DNA of 64,000 nucleotides, from positions 868,001-932,000 of the forward strand of contig NZ_OMPC01000009.1 of NCBI RefSeq assembly GCF_900312675.1. The letters run 5' to 3'. Source of the stretch: Aliivibrio sp. EL58. Its GTDB lineage: Bacteria; Pseudomonadota; Gammaproteobacteria; Enterobacterales; Vibrionaceae. Below the pieces are notes generated by a model, which did not search any database, was not told the origin of the DNA, and saw only the letters and a program-made list of their open reading frames with translations. The position numbers were made by a program, and so were the translations under genes. This document shows, piece after piece, positions 59,702-64,000 of this stretch. Position 1 is the stretch's first letter, and each line of letters opens with the position of its first letter.

Positions 59702-60580
59702 ATGAGTAACCATAAGATTGTTGCTATCGGTGGCGGACATGGCCTAGGACGTGTTCTTGCAGCATTAAGTGATTTTGGCAGTAATGCGACCGGTATTGTC
59801 GCCACAACAGATAATGGTGGCTCTACAGGGCGAATTCGAGAGTGCCAAGGCGGTATCGCTTGGGGAGACACTCGTAACTGTATTAATCAACTTATTACCG
59901 ACCCATCAATTAGCTCAATGATGTTCGAATACCGCTTCAAAGGCCAAGGTGAACTTCACGGTCATAACCTTGGTAATTTGATGTTAACGGCATTAGATAA
60001 CCTTAGTGTACGTCCGCTCGATGCGATTAATCTCATTCGTAACATGCTAAAAGTAGAGACCCATATCATTCCAATGTCAGAGCATCCATCTGATTTAGGG
60101 GCGCTAACGACTGATTTACGTAAGATTTCAGGTGAGACAAATGTCGATGATATGGATGAACTGCCTTTACGACTCTTTTTAGACCCTGAAGTCCCAGCAA
60201 CCCTTGAAGCGATTGATGCCGTTAACCATGCAGATCTAATTTTATTAGGCCCGGGAAGCTTCTTAACTAGTATCATGCCACCACTACTTCTGCCTGGATT
60301 AGGTAAGGCGATTGGGGCAAATAAAAAAGCTAAAGTCGTCTTTATTGATAACCTATCAAAAGAGTTTGGCCCTGCTGGAAAAATGGATCACAAAATGATG
60401 CTAGATTGGTGTGAGCGTGCATGCTCAGGAAGAAAAGTAGATGTGATCTTAACAGATAAAGAGTTAGTGGCTCTACAACAGGAGTACCATTGTAAAACCA
60501 CTGATCTTGCTTCATTAAATCACGATTGGAGACATGATAGAGATAAATTGAAACAAGCTATTGTAGAATTACTTAATTGA
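59702..60580 (+). CDS. YvcK/CofD-like (UPF0052) protein
   Basis: 292 residues. N-terminal KIVAIGGGHGLGRVLAAL is the nucleotide-sugar binding Rossmann loop; TTDNGGSTGRIRE and GDTRNCINQL follow. In Bacillus, YvcK affects carbon metabolism and cell-wall synthesis and binds UDP-sugars; the gamma-proteobacterial role (YbhK) is less clear. Its 3' end overlaps the convergent luxU by 8 bases. Confidence 0.87.
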   Translation: MSNHKIVAIGGGHGLGRVLAALSDFGSNATGIVATTDNGGSTGRIRECQGGIAWGDTRNCINQLITDPSISSMMFEYRFKGQGELHGHNLGNLMLTALDNLSVRPLDAINLIRNMLKVETHIIPMSEHPSDLGALTTDLRKISGETNVDDMDELPLRLFLDPEVPATLEAIDAVNHADLILLGPGSFLTSIMPPLLLPGLGKAIGANKKAKVVFIDNLSKEFGPAGKMDHKMMLDWCERACSGRKVDVILTDKELVALQQEYHCKTTDLASLNHDWRHDRDKLKQAIVELLN

Positions 60581-60905
60581 TCATTTGACGATACGCGAGC
60601 TCTGTACCACGCGCAATATTGACAAACTCAGAAATATTGCGCTCCACCCAATCCTTCTGTTTATGCTTTGCTTTTTCTTCAATATGAATAGCCATATTAG
60701 CTAATTTATCAGCACCAAAGCTACCCGCACTACTTTTTAAACAATGACTTATCTCTCTTACTTTCTCAATTTCAGGATGAGTAGTAAGCGTACTAATGAA
60801 GTCATCTAACTCGTCACAAAAAATACCAAAAAGAAAAGGAACATTCTCATCCCCGACTTCTTGCATTAATTGATTCACTGCTATTTGATTTATGTACTGA
60901 CTCAC
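60573..60905 (-). CDS. luxU: LuxU, quorum-sensing phosphotransfer protein
   Basis: 110 residues, GTG start with GAGGG upstream. HPt domain with phospho-accepting His in ISHCLKSSAGSFGA. It relays phosphate between the hybrid sensors and LuxO. 14 bases after luxO. Confidence 0.93.
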   Translation of the reverse strand: MSQYINQIAVNQLMQEVGDENVPFLFGIFCDELDDFISTLTTHPEIEKVREISHCLKSSAGSFGADKLANMAIHIEEKAKHKQKDWVERNISEFVNIARGTELAYRQMIN

Positions 60906-60919
60906 GGTAATGCCCTCTG

Positions 60920-62341
60920 CTATTTATCGTTCCATGATTGTAGTTTTCTATACAGTGTAGATGGACTCACCTCTAGTTGCTTAGCGGCTTGTGGAATATT
61001 TCCATCACATAATGCAATCGCTGCCTCAATGAGCATTTTCTCAGACTTCCATAATGGCATAATCGTTGCCTTTTCAAGGCTAGAAACTACGACATCAGAT
61101 CTTTCATTTTCTAATTTGAAAGAACGACTCATTACTTCTGAAGATGCAATATTTGAACCATGATTATTATCTATCGACAATGGAAGCGGAAGCATAGACA
61201 TAAGTACTTCTTTTCCTCGATTTAATACTACGACATTGCGGATCACATTTTGCAGTTCACGGACATTTCCAGGCCAATCGTAATGTAAAAATCTGTCAGT
61301 TACTTGAGGGCTAAACGTAATAAACTCACGCCCTTCTTCGTTTGAAAAATGACCAAGAATTGAGTGTGCTATTTCGATAATATCATTCCCACGCTCACGT
61401 AACGGTGGTAATGTTAAAGGAATAACATGCAATCTATAATAGAGGTCTTCACGAAAACGCCCTGCTTTAACCTCAAGCCATGGGTCTCTATTTGTCGCAC
61501 AAACAAAGCGCACATCGACCCGACTCATTTTAGAAGAACCTACCTTTTGAAAAGTACCAGTTTGAATAAATCGTAATAGCTTAGTTTGTAAATCCAAATC
61601 CATTTCACACAATTCATCTAAAAAAAGTGTTCCTCCATCAGCTTGCTCTGCCGCACCTTTTCGATCGACAGAAGCGCCGGTAAATGCACCTTTAACATGA
61701 CCAAACAGCTCACTCTCAATCAGATCTTTCGGTATCGCTGCACAGTTTATCGCGATAAAAGCACCATCATAGCGCTTACTTGCTGCATGAACTGCCTCTG
61801 CACACACCTCTTTACCTGTCCCTGACTCGCCCGTGATAAAGACAGTTGCCTTACTTGGTGCAGCAGAATCAATGGTTCGATATACCTGATGCATTTGAGA
61901 GCTACTACCAATAAAACCTTGATACTGCTTGTTTGGTTTATTCGTATTATCTTTTGTATCATCTAAGCTTTTTTGGGCCTGACGTAGTGCATTATTTACT
62001 GTAACTCTTAATCGATCAGCTTCACATGGCTTAATTAAAAAGTCTTGAGCACCTAATTGCATAGCTTCAACAGCAGCATCTATTGAACCATGAGCGGTCA
62101 TTAAGATGACAGGAATATCTATACTCATCTTTCGAATTTCTGTTAATACTTCAAAACCAGTCATATCAGGCAAACGTAAATCAAGTAAAACGAGATTTGG
62201 CCTTCGTTGCTTAATTTTCTCGATAGCATCAACACCTTTAGCAACTACATCAATATCAAAACCCAATGGATTTAAGTATGAACGATATAAAGCAGCGACA
62301 GAGGCGGTATCTTCGACCATTAATAAATATTTCTTTTGCAT
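60920..62341 (-). CDS. luxO: LuxO, quorum-sensing sigma-54 response regulator
   Basis: 473 residues from the ATG at 62341; a longer in-frame reading lies in the LuxO-box region and is unlikely. Receiver domain with [17 protein letters not shown] (phosphorylated Asp), AAA+ sigma-54 domain with GESGTGKE and GAFTGASVD (GAFTGA contacts sigma-54), C-terminal Fis-type [17 protein letters not shown]. At low cell density LuxO~P turns on qrr1, transcribed divergently next door. Confidence 0.96.
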   Translation of the reverse strand: MQKKYLLMVEDTASVAALYRSYLNPLGFDIDVVAKGVDAIEKIKQRRPNLVLLDLRLPDMTGFEVLTEIRKMSIDIPVILMTAHGSIDAAVEAMQLGAQDFLIKPCEADRLRVTVNNALRQAQKSLDDTKDNTNKPNKQYQGFIGSSSQMHQVYRTIDSAAPSKATVFITGESGTGKEVCAEAVHAASKRYDGAFIAINCAAIPKDLIESELFGHVKGAFTGASVDRKGAAEQADGGTLFLDELCEMDLDLQTKLLRFIQTGTFQKVGSSKMSRVDVRFVCATNRDPWLEVKAGRFREDLYYRLHVIPLTLPPLRERGNDIIEIAHSILGHFSNEEGREFITFSPQVTDRFLHYDWPGNVRELQNVIRNVVVLNRGKEVLMSMLPLPLSIDNNHGSNIASSEVMSRSFKLENERSDVVVSSLEKATIMPLWKSEKMLIEAAIALCDGNIPQAAKQLEVSPSTLYRKLQSWNDK

Positions 62342-62377
62342 GAATGACCACGTGTAATAAAAACAAGACATTTTCAT

Positions 62378-62420
62378 TATGCAATTGCAAAACGCAAAAC
62401 GCAATTCGCAAAATGCAAAA
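62378..62420. promoter_or_regulatory. Candidate LuxO binding sites
   Basis: Repeats GCAATTGC, CGCAAAACGCAATTCGC and GCAAAATGCAAAAT between luxO and qrr1, related to the TTGCA-type LuxO boxes upstream of vibrio qrr genes. Confidence 0.55.
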
Positions 62421-62479
62421 TTTTAGCTATTTTGTCTATTTTTTAGACTTCAAATGGCTATTTTCTTAAAAGCAAAAGT

Positions 62480-62495
62480 TGGCACGCTACCTGCT
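62480..62495 (+). promoter_or_regulatory. Sigma-54 promoter of qrr1
   Basis: TTGGCACGCTACCTGCT with GG at 62481-62482 and GC at 62493-62494, exactly 12 bases apart, placing the start near 62505. Confidence 0.85.
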
Positions 62496-62504
62496 ATATG
62501 TATA

Positions 62505-62613
62505 GTGACCCTTTAAGCCAAAGGGTCACCTAGCCAACTGACGTTGTTAGTGAAATTTACTTTCACATGAACAATAAAGCCAACCGGGATATTGCGGTTG
62601 GCTTCTTTTTTTC
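62505..62613 (+). ncRNA. qrr1: Qrr1 regulatory sRNA
   Basis: Begins GTGACCCTTTAAGCC... with a hairpin (GTGACCCTTT / AAAGGGTCAC), then the conserved Qrr segment CTAGCCAACTGACGTTGTTA that pairs with luxR-type (litR) mRNA, an internal helix around TTTACTTTCA, and ends with terminator GCCAACCG / CGGTTGGC plus T-run. Hfq-dependent in vibrios. A. fischeri is known to have a single qrr gene next to luxO, which fits. Confidence 0.92.
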
Positions 62614-62641
62614 CTAAAATCCTTAATTTACAAAACTATCA

Positions 62642-64000
62642 TTAACTATTAGTTATGAATTGTCCTCTTAAGGCCTCAATTTCATCTCTCACCTGCGCAG
62701 CCAATTCAAACTCTAAATCTTTTGCATGCTGATACATTTTTGTTTCTAATTTTTTAACTTCTTTATCTAATTGCTGTGGTGTCATAGAACGATAATTAGC
62801 TCCTTCTTCTGCAACCTCAGACAGTTTAATTTTAGGTGCTACTACTTTACGTTTGTTCTTGGTCATATCACCAAGCTCAAGAATATCGGCTACATCTTTT
62901 TTCAATGCTGTAGGCACAATCCCTAACGCTTTATTGTGTAAGATCTGTTTTTCACGTCTTCTTTCTGTTTCGCCAATCGCTTTTTCCATTGACCCTGTAA
63001 TTCTATTTGCATATAAAATCGCTTTGCCTTCTAAGTTACGGGCTGCGCGACCTATTGTTTGAATTAACGATCGCTCTGAACGTAAAAAGCCCTCTTTATC
63101 TGCGTCTAAAATCGCCACAAGAGACACTTCAGGCATATCTAAACCTTCACGGAGTAAGTTAATACCGACTAACACATCAAACTTACCTAGGCGTAAATCA
63201 CGAATAATCTCAACACGTTCAACCGTATCAATGTCGGAATGTAAATAACGTACCTTAACACCATGCTCATCGAGATATTCAGTCAGATCTTCCGCCATTC
63301 GCTTAGTCAGTGTGGTAACTAAAACACGCTCACCTACTTTTGAGCGAATTCGGATCTCTGATAACAAGTCATCTACTTGTGTATCCACTGGGCGAACTTC
63401 AATAATTGGATCCAGTAATCCTGTCGGTCGAACAACTTGCTCTGCAATATCACCATCTGACTTTTCAATCTCATAATTACCAGGCGTTGCTGATACGTAA
63501 ATGGTTTGTGGGGCAAGCGCTTCAAATTCATCAAAACGCATTGGGCGATTGTCTAAAGCTGAAGGTAATCGAAAGCCATACTCAACCAGATTCTCTTTAC
63601 GTGAGCGATCGCCTTTATACATAGCTCCAATTTGAGAAACGGTAATATGCGACTCATCGATAATTAATAGGCCATCATCTGGAAGATAATCAAATAAGGT
63701 CGGTGGCGCTTCGCCTTGGGGGCGACCACTTAAATAACGAGAGTAGTTTTCAATACCTGAACAAAAGCCCAGTTCATTCATCATTTCAATATCAAATTGC
63801 GTTCGTTGAGTAATTCGTTGCTCTTCAACTAATTTATTATTGGCTAATAATTCTTTCTGGCGTGCAGCAAGATCAATCTTTATTTGATCAATCGCTTCTA
63901 GCACCTTCTCTCTTGGTGTTACGTAATGCGTTTTAGGATAAATAGTACAGCGAGGCATATCTTTAGTAATAATAGAGCCCGTTAATGGGTCAAATTTACT
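62642..64000 (-). CDS. uvrB: Excinuclease ABC subunit B, 3' part (5' end outside window)
   Basis: About 452 codons up to the right edge, so roughly the last two-thirds of UvrB (usual length near 670). [44 protein letters not shown], helicase motifs [47 protein letters not shown], and a C-terminal UVR motif ([30 protein letters not shown]). The Walker A motif lies outside. The gene next to luxO in vibrios is uvrB. Confidence 0.97.
   Translation of the reverse strand, partial: SKFDPLTGSIITKDMPRCTIYPKTHYVTPREKVLEAIDQIKIDLAARQKELLANNKLVEEQRITQRTQFDIEMMNELGFCSGIENYSRYLSGRPQGEAPPTLFDYLPDDGLLIIDESHITVSQIGAMYKGDRSRKENLVEYGFRLPSALDNRPMRFDEFEALAPQTIYVSATPGNYEIEKSDGDIAEQVVRPTGLLDPIIEVRPVDTQVDDLLSEIRIRSKVGERVLVTTLTKRMAEDLTEYLDEHGVKVRYLHSDIDTVERVEIIRDLRLGKFDVLVGINLLREGLDMPEVSLVAILDADKEGFLRSERSLIQTIGRAARNLEGKAILYANRITGSMEKAIGETERRREKQILHNKALGIVPTALKKDVADILELGDMTKNKRKVVAPKIKLSEVAEEGANYRSMTPQQLDKEVKKLETKMYQHAKDLEFELAAQVRDEIEALRGQFITNS

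Noticed and set aside
62341-62404. LuxO start further upstream
   Set aside because: The extra residues fall in the LuxO-box repeats and have no counterpart in LuxO proteins; the ATG at 62341 fits the family.

Overview
The window is chromosomal DNA of a low-GC Vibrionaceae bacterium, most likely Aliivibrio (A. fischeri group). Grounds: a LuxO-LuxU pair with one divergent Qrr-type sRNA next to uvrB, a TonB2-type cluster containing a TtpC-like protein, an AlaE-type exporter, and a CcdAB pair resembling, from memory, the A. fischeri integron toxin. The species is an inference; no strain can be named.

Layout. 1-7.3 kb: 3' end of a GH18 chitinase, an EamA-type permease, an MsrA-like protein, a homocysteine S-methyltransferase, a Cache-GGDEF-EAL protein broken by one frameshift, and two small lipoproteins (cystatin-like, DUF333). 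7.37-11.6 kb: a cluster of integron-type gene cassettes without an integrase gene (ccdAB, two unknown membrane-anchored proteins, and a deleted integrase/transposase relic). It lies between a truncated and an intact copy of a membrane-protein gene. 12.9-19.5 kb: MFS transporter, small acidic protein, zinc-less MDR oxidoreductase, GNAT, a porin gene remnant, an HflX-family GTPase, SDR, DCC-family protein and tRNA-Ser(GGA). 19.6-25.1 kb: TonB2 energy-transduction operon (DUF3450, TtpC, ExbB2, ExbD2, TonB2, TPR protein) and alaE. 25.4-36.9 kb: YecA/UPF0149 protein, DUF3332 lipoprotein, a four-gene HlyD/DUF2955/AI-2E/ion-channel operon, two AraC-type regulators, an amidohydrolase, a retropepsin-like protein, a beta-barrel protein and a membrane protein. 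Several promoter regions here share a 17-bp motif close to TTACCATTTYGCGCCAA, which suggests a local regulon.

37-57 kb is mostly housekeeping: nadA, the cydABX-ybgE and ybgC-tolQRAB-pal-cpoB clusters, ruvCAB, aspS and cmoAB. It ends with a retropepsin-like lipoprotein, an inactive-transglutaminase/7-TM protein and an ATP-grasp ligase. 57-64 kb: moaACDE behind a Moco-type riboswitch, a YvcK-like protein, luxU and luxO, a sigma-54-type promoter and Qrr1 sRNA, and the 3' part of uvrB, which runs off the right edge.

The cassette cluster is the main novelty. Each cassette's first bases are the reverse complement of the R'' box at its own end, so boundaries can be assigned from the sequence alone.
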